Assembly: GCA_016946835.1 (NCBI GenBank)
Contig: JACVTC010000101.1
Span: 222,501-286,500 of the forward strand
Reading direction: 5' to 3'
Length of the DNA stretch: 64,000 nt
Source of the DNA: Neocallimastix lanati (nom. inval.)
Taxonomy: Eukaryota > Neocallimastigomycota > Neocallimastigomycetes > Neocallimastigales > Neocallimastigaceae
The notes beneath the pieces are model-generated. The model ran no database searches, had not been told where the DNA came from, and saw only the letters and a list, made by a program, of their open reading frames with translations. The translations under genes and the position numbers were made by a program. This document shows, piece after piece, positions 35,470 through 48,545 of this stretch. Every line of letters starts with the position of its first letter. The stretch's first letter is position 1.

Positions 35470-35970
35470 TATTGTGAGTGTACCTAGAGTAGTATAATAA
35501 TTAATCGATAGTAGGTCACCATAAGTATAAATAATTTATTTCACAGCCACAATAATTGCTAATTGGCTACACCTGTTTGGCGTCGACCCTCGCCTCTTAA
35601 TCTTTAAGTAAGGGTAATACTGATTGATAATCCCTTAACAGTCATATATGCTGAAATGTGCCTGGGACAAGGACAGAGGACTTCGATGCTTTTCAGTCAA
35701 GATTGACAAATAGTTATCTTCCTCTCAGTTAACTAGATTCACTAGTTACATGTAATGTATTATAACGTTCTTTGCATATCTTAAGTTAACAAAACCTTAG
35801 TAAAGTACGAGACAATATATAATTCATACTTACCATGGCGAACTTTCAACTTAATTTAGAAGGAATTTTCTCCCAATCCTGGGTATTTTCTGTAGAATAA
35901 GTCCATAAAACCTTAATGTGTGTTACCCCACCCCTAATACTAACCGCTTGGATAAAAACTGAAAAAACAG
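35470..35970. ncRNA. Candidate structured RNA gene or foreign segment; strand unknown
   Basis: This ~500 bp block has visibly higher G+C than tens of kilobases around it, sharp edges, no long homopolymers and no open frame. It is rich in potential stems: 35478-35486 with 35512-35519 (GTGtACCTA/TAGGTCAC); 35545-35548 with 35565-35568; 35609-35614 with 35632-35637 (TAAGGG/CCCTTA); 35650-35656 with 35691-35697 (GCTGAAA/TTTCAGT); 35730-35736 with 35742-35748 (perfect TAACTAG/CTAGTTA); 35872-35875 with 35880-35883. Three GGAC motifs lie at 35664-35681. GGGTCGACGCC on the minus strand (about 35580-35590) is close to a pol III B box. I could not match it to rRNA, tRNA, U1, U2, SRP, RNase P/MRP or telomerase RNA. 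A decayed higher-GC gene is the alternative. Confidence 0.4.
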
Positions 35971-36279
35971 AAATAATAAAAAAAAAGTAATAATTATAAA
36001 TAGAAATAATAAATATTAAGTGATGTGACTTTTAAGCAAGTACTATGAAAATATATATTCAGAATATGAAAAAATAGATTTCAATATTAGTATTTCACTC
36101 TAATTAATAATAAAAGAATAATAAATATAAATATTTAAATCTATTATACCTTTTTATACATAAAATTATATAATTGTTCATAACATTATATACCAATTAA
36201 AATAATAATAATAATAATAAATGTTATTATTATTATAAAATGAATCTTTGATATTATTTTAAAATATTATTACTATTAC

Positions 36280-36337
<58 letters not shown>

Positions 36338-36492
36338 TTAGAAATGGTAAATTTAATATAGAATCTTATAAAATTTTTAAAAATATTTGAAAAAATTAAT
36401 AAAATTGTTCACTTCTATAAGATAATATTATTTAACAAGAAAGAATAAAAAAAAAAAAAAAAGAGTATAGTATTATTATTATTATTATTTTA

Positions 36493-36526
<34 letters not shown>

Positions 36527-39500
36527 GAAGAGTTGATATTTTAATAATTAACAGAAGAGGAATAAAATAAAAATAAAATAAAATACATTAAGGGAGATTA
36601 TAATTAATAATAAGAGGATAATATATAAAACACAAGTATCAATTAGAATAGAAGATGGGAAAATAGGTTTAAATTCTTTATGAGAAATAGGAAAAAAATA
36701 TTAATTATTAAATAATATAAAATAATACAAAAAAAAAAATTAAATATAAGTATAGAAAAATAAGACAAAAAAATAAAATAAAAATTAATAATTTTTTCAT
36801 AATTAAAAAAAAAATTAATAAATATAAAATTTTACTATTTATATAATTTTTATTTATTATTATTTATTATTTATTATTTATTATTATTATTTATTTATTA
36901 TTATTTATTTATTATTACTATTAATAATATTATAATTATTATTATAATTATTTTAATAATTATTTTTATATTTTTTTTTTTAAATTTATTTTTTTTAATT
37001 AACTTTATTTTTATTTATTTATACTTATTTATTATTATTAAATTAATTAATTAATATTATAAATATTAAAATAAAAATATGAAAAGGTTAAAAATTTTAA
37101 TATATTTTATACAGAAGATTGCCTATTGTACTAATTTAGGGTATTTCTAAGAAAAAAAAATTAAAGCTTATAAAAGTTTATAAAGTATTGTATTTTTTTT
37201 TTCAGGTTCAAACTTTTCTATAACTAAATATCATCATTTAAATAAATGTAAAAGATATACTTTGAACCGCATTACTAACCATCAAACTTTAAAATAGGAT
37301 GATATTATTTTTATAGGTGATAAATAGATTTATATATATGTATGGATTGATATGTTTTTTAAACTAATCTTTTAATGATTTTAATTATTCATTTAATATT
37401 TATACCAAGTGGATAACTTCAACCAATATTTCATATGTAAACACAAAATTTAATTTAAAGTGTAATAAATAGTAAAAATAATGAAAATTAATATAAATTA
37501 AATTTGTTAATTCTCATAAATTTTAATATTGTTTTATAGCTTTTATTAAATTTTAAAATTTGATGGTATAAATTAAAATTAAAATTAAATTAAAATTAAA
37601 ATTAAAATCAAAATTAAAATTATAATTAAAATTAAAAAAAATAAATAAAATTTAAATTTTAATTAAATTCAGAACTAATAGATTTGAAGTATACAAAATA
37701 TCATGAAAATATATATGTATTTATATCTAAAAAAAAAGTTTTATTTTATAGTAATAAATATTTATAATAAAAAAAAAAAAAAGGAAAATTAACTGTTTTA
37801 TTTTAATTTTTGAATGAGACTTATAGTAAAAGAAAGAAAGTGTAAATTAAATAAACGAATATGTAAAATATTTTCATTTATTATTAATTAGAATTTGGTC
37901 ATGAATAATGAATAATGAATAATGAATAAATAAATGAATAAATATTAAATAAATAAATTAATAATTATTTTTATTTTTGAAGTAAAACTTAACCTTAAAA
38001 TTAGTTAAAATGTTCAATCATTGACTATAATTATTATTTATTTATTATTCCATTTATTTAATTATTCATTATTCATTATTCATTAGTTATTATTTATTAC
38101 TATTACTTATTATTTAGTATTTAAAATATATTATTTATTAATAAATACTCTTTTTGTTATTTATTATATATTATATATTATATATTATACATTATTTGTT
38201 ATTTAATTATTTATTATTCAATTATTTATTATTTATTATTCTATATTTATAATTTATATTTATTTTTTTAATTAATTTTTTTTTTTTTTTTTTTTTTTTG
38301 ATTATTATCCCTTTAATTTTTTTGAAGTTCATTCTTTTTTATTTTATTTTATTTTATATTATATTACCAAATTTCTATATAGAAATTACTTTTTATATTA
38401 TTCAAATACTATAAAAGGAAATATATTATACAAAATTTCATACCTAAAATAGTATTTCTTTTTCTTTTTTTGAATAAAAATTTTTAATAATAAATTGTTT
38501 TATTATTATTATTTTCGTTATTATTTATCTTTTATATTATTTTATTTTCCGAATTAATTAAAAAAAAATAATTAAGAAATTGTTAAATTATTTACAATTT
38601 TATATCAATATGATATTTCATATATTATGTTATATCTACTAATTAATATATTATCTAATATAACCATGTATATATTAATATATATATGTATATGGTTAAA
38701 TTAGTAAATAAATTAAATAGTAAATCCATGTTTGAAAATAATGTTTAATATTTTATTATATAAAATATATTTAATTATTAATAATTTATATTTATAATAT
38801 TTATAAGTAAAAATTTACTCTTAATTAATATTTAACTGTATTTTTAAATGAATCGGAAATATGAAAAATTCGTGTAACAAAAAATATTATTTTAATATAA
38901 AATAAAATTCATTAGTAATTAATTATTAATAATTATGAAATTTTTATAAAAAAAAAAAAGACAATTTTTTAAGAATCCATGTACCCATTCATAATTTCCA
39001 TATATATTAAAAATTAAAAAAAAATATTAATAGTAATATATACATTTATATATATATTATTTATATTTAATATACTTTTCATCATCAAATAATAATTAAA
39101 TTAGCTAAGTATTATTCTTAAATTATAAACGAAATTAATTTATTTTGTACACTTTTGAATAAATTAAAATGAAGATATTTTAATAATTAAAATTTTAACT
39201 TAGTATTGTTAAAAAGGATTACTTTTTGTTTTTTGTTAATTCAATTTTATTATTTTATTTTTATTGTAACTATTATTATTATTATTATAATTTTTTTTTT
39301 ATAAAAAATATTTAATAATAAAATGATTAAATTTATGGATAGAAAAATATAATAATTTTACTAAAAAAAATAATAAGAAAAAGATAAAAATGTCATGATT
39401 CTTTAATATACATTTATGTTCACTTTTTTATTTATTTATTTTTATTAATATTAAAAAATTTTATTATTTATTTTTTAAATAGATCATATTCAAGAATTTA

Positions 39501-42147
39501 AAAAAAAATTTAAAGTTTTGTTATATATAGTATTTGATAACTGATCTTTTTATGTCTTTAAATAAAATATTATAAATAAAGTTTACGTCAAAAATTTTAA
39601 TATCTTTATAATATTAAGATTTCTAATAAATAATGAATAATAAATTACAAAATAATAAAATAATAAATAATAAATAATAAATAATAAATAATAAATAATA
39701 AATAATAAATAATTAATAATAAATAAATAATAAATAATAAATAATAAATAATAAATAATAATAAATAATATATGAATTAAAGGTTACTATTTAAATCCAT
39801 ATTATTAATAGGTATGTAACATATAAAATGGAATTTAATAGTAAATATGAATAATTTTTACAACAGAAATCAAAAAAAAAAAAAAAAATTACTATAAATT
39901 CTTTATATTTCAACAATTCATATGCGTGTATTTTTGTATATGTATATATATATATATTTTATTATATAATTTATAATTAATATATATATATATAAAAGAA
40001 ATGAAAAATTATTTAAAGTTGCTTTTCCAAGAAAATCAAAAGAAAAAAAAAATTTTATTTTCTTCTTTTTTATTTATTATGATTATTATTTTTTAATGTA
40101 TGATTATTTTAATTAATTATTTATTATTCATTTACTTATCAATTAATATTTATTGTTTATTAATTAATATCCCAAAATTAATAGAAGCAAACACAATATA
40201 ATAAGAATTATAAGATTAAATGTAAATCATTTTAATCCTCTCCTTTTCCCTTTTTCCATTTTTAATATAAAATTATTTATTATTAATTGTTATTTATTAT
40301 TTAGTATTTAAAAACAGAAATAAATAAAAACATATAAATGAAACATAAAAAAAAAAAAAAAAAAATAAAAATAAAAATAGAACAAAAAATAACATTCAAA
40401 ATAAGTTTCTTCTTTTTCATTTTTGACATTCATATTATGTAATTATATTATAGTTAAAAAATAAAATATAATAATAAAATAAGGATGATTATATCATATA
40501 AATATTTATTATTTACAAAAGTTAATAATATTATTATTATAATAAGAAGTAGTAATAATAGTAGTAGTAGCAATGTCAAAATATATTCCTCCATTAAGTT
40601 GGGAAAGAGAATAATAAAAATTAAAAAAAAAAAAAAATTCTTTTTTTTTAAATTTTATTTATTATATTTTAAATAAAAATCAACTAATTGGATAATATAA
40701 TAAATATAAAAGTATAACTAAAACTATATACAAAAACATTATACCATATAAAAAAGTTTATATTAAATAAAATTATTATTATGTAAAACTAAATATATAA
40801 ATATTATACCATACAAAACTATATACATAAAAATTTTATTATACATAAACATTATATCAAAATATAAAATTTAATATAAACATAAATATATAAATATAAT
40901 TAGAAATATTTTAATATATAATTTACAACATATATAAATATATATAAATATATATAAGCATATATACATATATAAATGTATATAAACATATATAAAGTTA
41001 TAATTATATATTAATAAAAAGGTTACACAACTTTTAATATAAAAAATATTAATAAAAAAGATTTTATATCAAAGTCATTTAACATTAACAATAATAATAA
41101 AAAAGTAATTATTAAAAAAAAAAAAAAACAATTTTAATTTCAATTTAAATTTCAATTTATTAAAAATACATTTTAATATATTATAATTAAAGAGAAAAAA
41201 ATAATAAATTTATTATATAAAGTGTTGAATGTACCCTTCTTTTTTAAATGTTTTAGCTATTTTTTCAAAAAAAGAAAAAAAGAAAAAAAAAAAAAAGTTA
41301 ATTATATAATAGGGGATATATGTATTAGTTAAATATATATATACAAATGTTATAAAATATAGCATTGTTATTAATTAAAAAAAAGTAATAATAAAAATAT
41401 ATTATTTGTTAATCATAAAAATTTAAAAAAAATCGCATAAATTCAATAAAACATATTCTTCATATCATATTTTAAATATATACAAATAATGAAATTGTGT
41501 AATTAATAATATACATTAATTCCTTTTTTTTTTTTTTTTTTTTAATTTTTTTTTTATTTATAATATTTTATATGTTGATTTTAAAATTTTACATTTTTAC
41601 TCATATAAAATCTATTGAATTTTTATAAATATGTAAAATATTTAAATTTTAAAATTTAATTGATAATCAATAATAGAAATTGAATTAACAATTTATTAGT
41701 ATTAATATAATTATCATCAATATTTATAAGTCATTATAATACTCATATTCATTATCTAAATAGAAATATATATTCCTTTTATTATCGAGAAAGAGAAAAA
41801 AATAATAAAATAGATACTATAGAAAATATTAATAAATAAATGTATTTTTTTAAATATATATATATAAACTTACATATATACCATATTTTAAGCATTATAT
41901 ATATATAATAATTTGAAATGAAAATATTAATAAAAAAATATAATTATATGTAAAATAAAATTTAAAAAAAAAAAAAAAAAAATTAATAAGCTATAATATA
42001 TCAAAAAAAAAAGAAAAAAAAAAAAAAAAAACTTTAATATATATATAAAAAATAATAATAATAATAATAATAAAATATCTTTTAATTAAAAGTTTAAAAT
42101 AAAAAAACAATAAATAAAAAATTAGAAGAAATAAATAATAATTCATA
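35971..42147. other. Long gene-free region
   Basis: About 6 kb with no supportable gene. It contains TTA/ATT microsatellites (36265-36336), AATAAATA arrays (39650-39770), many TATATA tracts (40920-41000, 41850-41910), poly-A runs (41960-42030) and an AATGAATAATGAATA run near 37905-37950. A slightly less biased patch at 37110-37330 has broken frames only. A 63-codon frame near 40485 is low-complexity and not considered real. Confidence 0.6.
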
Positions 42148-44013
42148 ATGAATTTTAATGATACAAATATATATCCTGCATTATTTAAGTCAGCAAACGA
42201 AGATGTTGTTGAAAGGTCTCAACATTTTAACCCATTCTTTTCTTGGGTAATGGTAACCTTTACTTATTTTACTATTGGTATTCGTGGAGGAAAAGTTTGG
42301 AAATATCTTTTTTATTGTTCAACAGCAGGAGTTGTAGCTACCGCTCTAAGTGTAACTGTTACGTTATCAAGGAAATTAGATTATAATTCCAGTAAAATTG
42401 AAAATTTAAAGTATATTGAAGGTCCTCTATGGACACTCACTGAATGGGGATACACTTATATTAATTATATCAAAGTGAAATCTTGTATAAAATCTTTAAG
42501 AAGACCATTCTGGAATATAATTATGATCATTATTCTGATCTATTCTCTCAGTTTAAGATTTTATCTAAGTTATTTGGATAAATATGAAAGTGGTTTAGAT
42601 AAAAGTTATTATGAGAGAAAAAAGGATACCTACCATGGTCTTGTCTTTTTCCCATTGGGGGTAGTATCCTTAATTTTTATATACTTTATTTTTAAGGAAT
42701 TCGTTGAAGAAAAGGATAAGAAAAATAGAAATATTATCAATGTTCTTCTTCACAGTACTCTCACAAGAATGACATTTGGTAATTATTATTTATAATTATT
42801 ATTGTTAATATTATTATAATTTTTTTTATTATTTTTGTTATTATAATTATTATTATTATTATTATTATTACTGTTTTTGATATTAATTATTATTATTATT
42901 ATATTATTATTTATTTTATTAATTTAAAATTATAATTATTATTATTATTATTATTATTATTACTGTTTTTGATATTAATTATTATTATTATATTATTATT
43001 TATTTTATTAATTTAAAATTAACTTTTTTTTTTATATTTTAAAAAATAATAATATTAATTTATATATTACAGTATCCTTAATTTTCATTGGTCTTTCATT
43101 TGTTGTTCATATATCAAGAAGCCATTATTTTTGGTATTTCATTAGAACATTTTTATGGAGACTTAAAGGGAATTTAGGTATTATATTTCTGTTAGATATG
43201 TTACTCTTACGTATTGATCTTGATCATAATCAATTGGTCGCTCAACAAGAATTGATTGATCAAAATAATTTAGAGAAATCTCTATCAAAACATTCAGAGA
43301 AAGATCATCAACGTTTTTCAAAAAATGAAAGTAATAAATTGAGTTTTAATGATTTTAATTTTCCAAATTCAGCACCTCCGTTGTTGTCTAGTCATCATGA
43401 GAATGAAAAAGAATTCGAACCAAATGATTTTATTCAAGAAAATATAGGTAGTCATATTAGTAAGAGTCATTCAAGACACAGTATAAATTTGAGTTCTATG
43501 AATATAAATAGACCATTCAATTCTATGGGAGACATTGGTAAAGATAACTATGGTTCTAATTTAAGTTATAATAAATTATTGAATGAAAATATTACAAATA
43601 ATTTATATAATCAATATAATAATAATACCAGTAGTTATAATAGTCAACATTTTCCATATACAAGTAAAAATTCTTCCATGTATTCCTCATTAAATTCTCC
43701 AGGAGTCTCTAGTACTAAAATGAATATTACTCCTTCTCCACCGAATATGATTTATACTTCTCCAATAAGTGTTACTCATTCTTCTTCAAATACCATTGGA
43801 AGTAGTGATATAATTTATAGTAATATGGGTATAAATACTAATAAAGCTATATCCTCACCAATGAGCGTATCAATCAATAATAATGATATGACATTTAATA
43901 AATCATCACAAAGTTCATCATCAAATGATGAGCTAATATATAATAATAGACCAATAAAAAGTCCCTTAAGAAAATATCCTGGAAATATATTATTAGATAG
44001 TACATTAACATAA
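42148..44013 (+). CDS. Multi-pass membrane protein with Ser/Asn-rich tail (two exons)
   Basis: Exons 42148-42778 and 43073-44013 join in frame across a GT-AG intron (GTAATT ... ATATTACAG) filled with TTA repeats, giving 523 residues. Hydrophobic segments lie at about 30-46 (FFSWVMVTFTYFTIG), 52-72 (LFYCSTAGVVATALSV), 122-142 (IIMIIILIYSLSLRF), 163-182 (LVFFPLGVVSLIFIYFIF), 211-226 (VSLIFIGLSFVVHI) and 238-252 (NLGIIFLLDMLLL). A seventh near 93-105 is weak. The count is six or seven, so a receptor-like seven-helix fold is possible but unproved. The last ~270 residues are hydrophilic, rich in Ser, Asn and short SPP-type motifs, probably a disordered cytoplasmic tail. No signal peptide. I recognise no named family. 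Confidence 0.8.
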
Positions 44014-44416
44014 AAAATAATCCATAAAAAAAAAAAATAAATATTTAAATATATAAATATTTATTTTATATTACAATAAAAAAAAAAAAAAATAGTATTA
44101 ATGAAAATATAATAGTCATCATAAATAAACTTAGATTTAATAATAAACAAAATAAACAAAAAAAAAAAAAAAAAGTTATAAATTTGATAATATATAAGAT
44201 AATCGTAGTATTAATATAATCAATTTAAAATAAGGAAAAAATAATTATTTTTTTTCTTACTATTTTTAATAATAATAACAAAAAAAAATTTTTTTTTTTT
44301 TTTTTTTAATTTAATAGAATATTGAGAAAATTTTTATTTATGATACAATCACTTAAATAGAAAATAAAAATCCAGTATTAGTTATAATAATATAAGTTGA
44401 TTATAAACATTTAAAG

Positions 44417-44462
<46 letters not shown>

Positions 44463-44552
44463 ATTATTATCATGATAAAAATAAAGTATTAAAAAAAGAA
44501 AAAAATAAATCAAAAATTTTTGTATGTAATCAAATATATATGTATAAAATAA

Positions 44553-44585
<33 letters not shown>

Positions 44586-44787
44586 AAGATCATTAAATAA
44601 ATAGAAAATATTTTTAGACAAATAAAATCAAAGATATTCTTTTTTCTTATTTTGGGGGGGTATATGGAAAATAATAATATATTTATATATATATTTTATT
44701 TATATTTTTATATTTTTATATCTTCTTTTTTTTAATTTATTATTATATTTTATTTTATTTTATTTTTTTTTTTTTTTTTAATTTACA

Positions 44788-44818
<31 letters not shown>

Positions 44819-44990
44819 TTTTTTATTTTTATTTATTATTTTCTTAAAATATTTAATAAAATATTTGAAATTGTAAAAAAAAAAAAAAAAAAAGAAAAGT
44901 ATTATGATTCAGTTTATACAATTTTATAAATAGATATAATTTAATAAAAAAAACTTAAAAATAATATTTGGTATTCCTTGGCTTAATTGC
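44014..44990. other. Intergenic DNA with long homopolymers
   Basis: Poly-A tracts at about 44420-44460 and 44556-44584, a GGGGGGG heptamer at 44654-44660, and TTTTATTTTTA repeats at 44750-44830. No gene. Confidence 0.6.
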
Positions 44991-44997
44991 CTTATAT

Positions 44998-45071
44998 TGG
45001 TGAATGGACAATTATCGGAATCATTTAATATTAAGAAAAGATGATTGTTAAGGTTGTTCCATTGTTCCCCA

Positions 45072-45111
<40 letters not shown>

Positions 45112-45330
45112 TTTAAACTTGTTCATTAATACCATTTTGTGATGAATATGGAATCTCTATCGGTGATAAATAATGTCGTGGAGGTCTCTTTGTGTAGATG
45201 ACATTGTGTTTATCTGCTTCAACAAAATCTTACCTTTGAAAATGGTTTAAATTAGCCAGTAAGTGGGATAGAAATAATGAAGTGTAATTTGGTATCAATA
45301 AATGTGTAAGTTTAGAGGTTCAAGGGAAAC
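44998..45330 (+). mobile_element. Decayed LINE reverse transcriptase fragment
   Basis: It starts with GGACAATTATCGGAATCATT, identical to the LINE fragment at 12236-12255, in the stretch just before RT motif B. It continues through a poly-T interruption into a remnant of motif C (GGLFVDDIVF-like, about 45178-45215) and the FGINKC block (near 45290). Many stops. It corresponds to RT residues missing from the next LINE piece. Confidence 0.7.
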
Positions 45331-46600
45331 TTTCTAAATTTCTTAATATATAAATAAAAAAAAAAACCTCCCCAATGATAAGAACTGTTTTTCCAGGTTC
45401 ATAGAGGTTTGATGGATAAAGGAATAGCCTATATCAGGTGTACTAATTGATGGTTATCCTTTCTTAAGTGGCTTCTAGTATGAAAGAGAGAAAATATGAA
45501 ATATTGGAAGACTTTAGAAAGTGAACCTGATATCTTATATTGCTTTAAACTGGATATGAAGTAACATTGGTGTTGTATAATTAATAAGATCATGTAGTTT
45601 CTACGTATTATCATTATAATGAATCTATTGTATTTTTTTTTACTTTAGCATTATTTTGTATATGTATTTTTCTAAAAGTATTATTTAAAACTCTCATGTA
45701 GGTAACTGATTCACTCCAAAGCTTGTGTTTAAGACTTTATTTAATGGAAGGGAACTTTTTTTATAGTCTTTCATTACTAACATTTTATTTACCTTTTTTC
45801 ATTTTAGTTAATATATGATTATTTTAGAGAAAATTATTTCATTACACCGTTCTTTTTTAATCGATTAGAAAATCAAAAATTTAAAGATAAAAAAAAAAAA
45901 AAAGAGAGAGAGAAATTATTCATTATAACAAAATATACAAGTGCCTTATTTTACTTAAATATTTATCAGTTACAGCACAAAGAAAAAATTTCATATTATT
46001 TTAATTTTTTTTTTTTTTTTTTTTTTTTTTAATTATTCAATATTTATATTCTTTACATTGATTTTTATATTTTTTATTTTATATTTATATTTCTTAGTGG
46101 TATACATTCATGGACCAATGTTATAAATGAAGGAATTTATTCATTCTAAATGCGAAAAAAAAATTCAAGGATAATATTTTGTCAGTGAAAAGAATTACTA
46201 AAATTCAATGATAGTTTCTTTAGGATAAAAGTAAACCCTCCAAATTTCAACCAACGAAAAATTTGAAAAAGTATTTGAAAAAAGACAATAAGGGGTGTTT
46301 AAATTTCATATTGTAGATGTTCCAAATAGAATCAGGAGGATTCTTTTCAGCATTACGAACAAAATTTAATATTGTTTTAGCACTTCCAATAATACAAACT
46401 CAGCAAATTTCAGTTCAACTAATTTAGTAAATGTTATAAGTGGCATTCATGATCTCAACGCTCCCGATATACCTAATCTTAATTTTCCTTATCCAATTTC
46501 ACATCTTAACACCGTAAAGTATTTCTTTTTTGTTTTTGTTGGAATAACAATAGATGGAATTGTGTAAAAAGAGATAGCAATGAGTACTTCAACACAATTT
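45331..46600. other. Probable transposon debris, not assigned
   Basis: Composition is less AT-biased than normal spacer and there are short protein-like runs. One example, at about 46380-46510, is Asn/Ser-rich with SANFSSTNLVNVISG, then HDLNAPDIPNLNFPYP. All frames are broken. It lies between two LINE pieces in the same orientation, so it may belong to them, but it does not match the parts of the LINE seen elsewhere in the window. Confidence 0.35.
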
Positions 46601-46639
46601 TTAAACCATTATTCTTTATGTTTTTCAATAAACAGGTAA

Positions 46640-47526
46640 CAGGAATAGGGAAATTAACCAAGGTACAGCGATAAAAGAAATTAGTGAGGCAATCTCATCT
46701 ACCTCTTAACTTTTAAGCTTCTGATCCTCGTGATATTCCAATGGGAATTCTTCAATGCTTTTTGATTCCTTGGTAAATATGATTCAGAAGAATCTAGTGA
46801 AAAATAATAGTACTTATTTCATCATCTAGGTTTTAAATGTCTTGAAAAAGCCTTAATTAATCGTATTTGGAATGGTGATTTTTTCCAAAATCATGGAATA
46901 ACCCATTGATCGTTTACTATTCATAAAAAGGGGTGAATTCAACCCAATTGTAATGACTATCGTGATGTCTCTCTTATCAATAATGGATTAAAAAAAAATT
47001 ATAGCAAAAATAATCGCTAATAGAATCTTTAAATATGGAATTAATAAAGGATATATTAGACTTGAACAATTTGGATTTTGCAAAACTGAGAAGCATGTAA
47101 AAGTCTTTATACATTTCTTTAAAGAATTATATATCAGAGATGAAAATTTGGAAAGAAAAAAAAAAAAAAAAAGAAAACTTAACCTTACTTTTTTTTTTTT
47201 GAACCTTAAAAAAGACGTATGATTCTCTTTCCATATATATATATATATAATTTATTAATGAAAATTCATCACTTAGGTAAGTGCTATAAAATATTAATGA
47301 AAATTTATATACTTAAAATCTTCCAAGGCTTACATTTCTAAAGAACTTAACCTACCTCCTCTTTCAGCAAAATGTGTGGTTGTTCAGGTAAGGTGTTTTA
47401 AAAAATGGAAAAAACTCGAAATGTATTATCGCTCATTTTCTTAAGGATATATCACGTTGTAGACGTCATGCATGGAATAAAGAAAGTAAAGAAAATTTTA
47501 GCTGAAAAATTAGATAAATTTCCTTC

Positions 47527-47558
<32 letters not shown>

Positions 47559-47870
47559 AAAAGCCAGTGTAAACTTTTTACAGGGATAGAGATAAGGCAG
47601 GAAAATCAATCAAGGCTAAGGCTTATAAGAAAAATAAATTTGAAAAAAAAAAAACTAGAGACTACCTTAAAAGCTCAACTTCAAGAATCGAATCCTAATT
47701 TTTAGCATTGGCTTCTGATGGGTATTTTGTACAAAGTGTGGATATAAATTCTATGCTCGTGTTTGCCAAAGCCACCAATATGATTGAAGACGACAGTTCA
47801 GAACGGTGTCCTTGTTGTTATAGAGAAAATAGTAATCCTCGATTGGAACATTGGCTTTCTAAATGTTATC
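46640..47870 (+). mobile_element. Decayed LINE copy with an internal deletion
   Basis: In order, with many frame breaks: EISEAI-like and FKASDP-like residues (near 46680-46730); NRIWNGDF-like (46860-46885); DNYRG-like, here CNDYRDVSLINNGL (46950-46990); EQFGF (47068-47082); LNLKK...YDSLS for motif A (47200-47235); then a jump from the SSKA region straight to ISKELNLPPLSAKC (47337-47375), omitting motifs B and C; and the C-terminal knuckle CPCC, LEHWLSKC (47806-47865). The 3' end runs into a TTA microsatellite with no poly-A, so the original tail is lost. Confidence 0.75.
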
Positions 47871-48032
47871 TTTTATTATTATTATTATTATTATTATGAT
47901 TATTATTATGATTATTATTATTATGATTATTAATATGATTATTAATATTATTATTATTATTATTATTATTATGATTATTATTATGATTATTATTATTATG
48001 ATTATTAATATTATTATTATTATGATTATTAA

Positions 48033-48075
<43 letters not shown>

Positions 48076-48080
48076 TATAT
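47871..48080. repeat. TTA/TTATGA microsatellite
   Basis: About 200 bp of TTATTATTA interspersed with GATTATTA units. The poly-Ile/Met frame through it is an artefact. Confidence 0.9.
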
Positions 48081-48093
48081 ATTTATTTACTAC

Positions 48094-48124
<31 letters not shown>

Positions 48125-48270
48125 ATTAAATATAAAAATAAATATTTAAATTTATAAAGTGAGTATAAACCTCTCTATTTAATTAATTAAATATATAATA
48201 TTGGAACTAATTTCATTCAATAAAATATTTAATTTAAATAAAATTAAGTTTTGTTTTTTTTATTTTTTTT

Positions 48271-48289
<19 letters not shown>

Positions 48290-48303
<14 letters not shown>

Positions 48304-48545
48304 TAAATAAATAAATAAATAAGTAAATAAGTAAATAAATAAATAAGTAAATAAATAAGTAAATAAATAAGTAAATAAGTAAATAAATAAATAAATAAAT
48401 AAATAAGTAAATAAATAAGTAAATAAATAAGTAAATAAATAAGTAAATAAATAAGTAAATAAATAAGTAAATAAATAAGTAAATAAATAAGTAAATAAGT
48501 AAGTATATAAATAAGTAAATAAATAAATAAATAAATAAATATAAA
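48290..48545. repeat. AAATAAGT/AAATAAAT tandem repeat
   Basis: About 250 bp of AAATAAATAAGT-type units. It keeps all three minus-strand frames open with Leu/Ile/Tyr/Phe/Thr products; none is a gene. Confidence 0.95.

Noticed and set aside
35926-35945. CCCCACCCCTAATACTAACC as a telomerase RNA template or telomeric repeat
   Set aside because: There is no one-and-a-half repeat of a telomere unit and no array nearby.
35826-35970. Possible U1 snRNA: ATACTTACC at 35826 matches the U1 5' end
   Set aside because: No U1-70K loop (GATCANGAAG) or U1A loop (ATTGCAC) and no Sm site follows. The motif may simply be a splice-donor-like sequence on the other strand.
40485-40676. 63-codon frame
   Set aside because: Low-complexity Ser/Asn/Ile/Lys/Phe translation in a gene-free AT-rich region.
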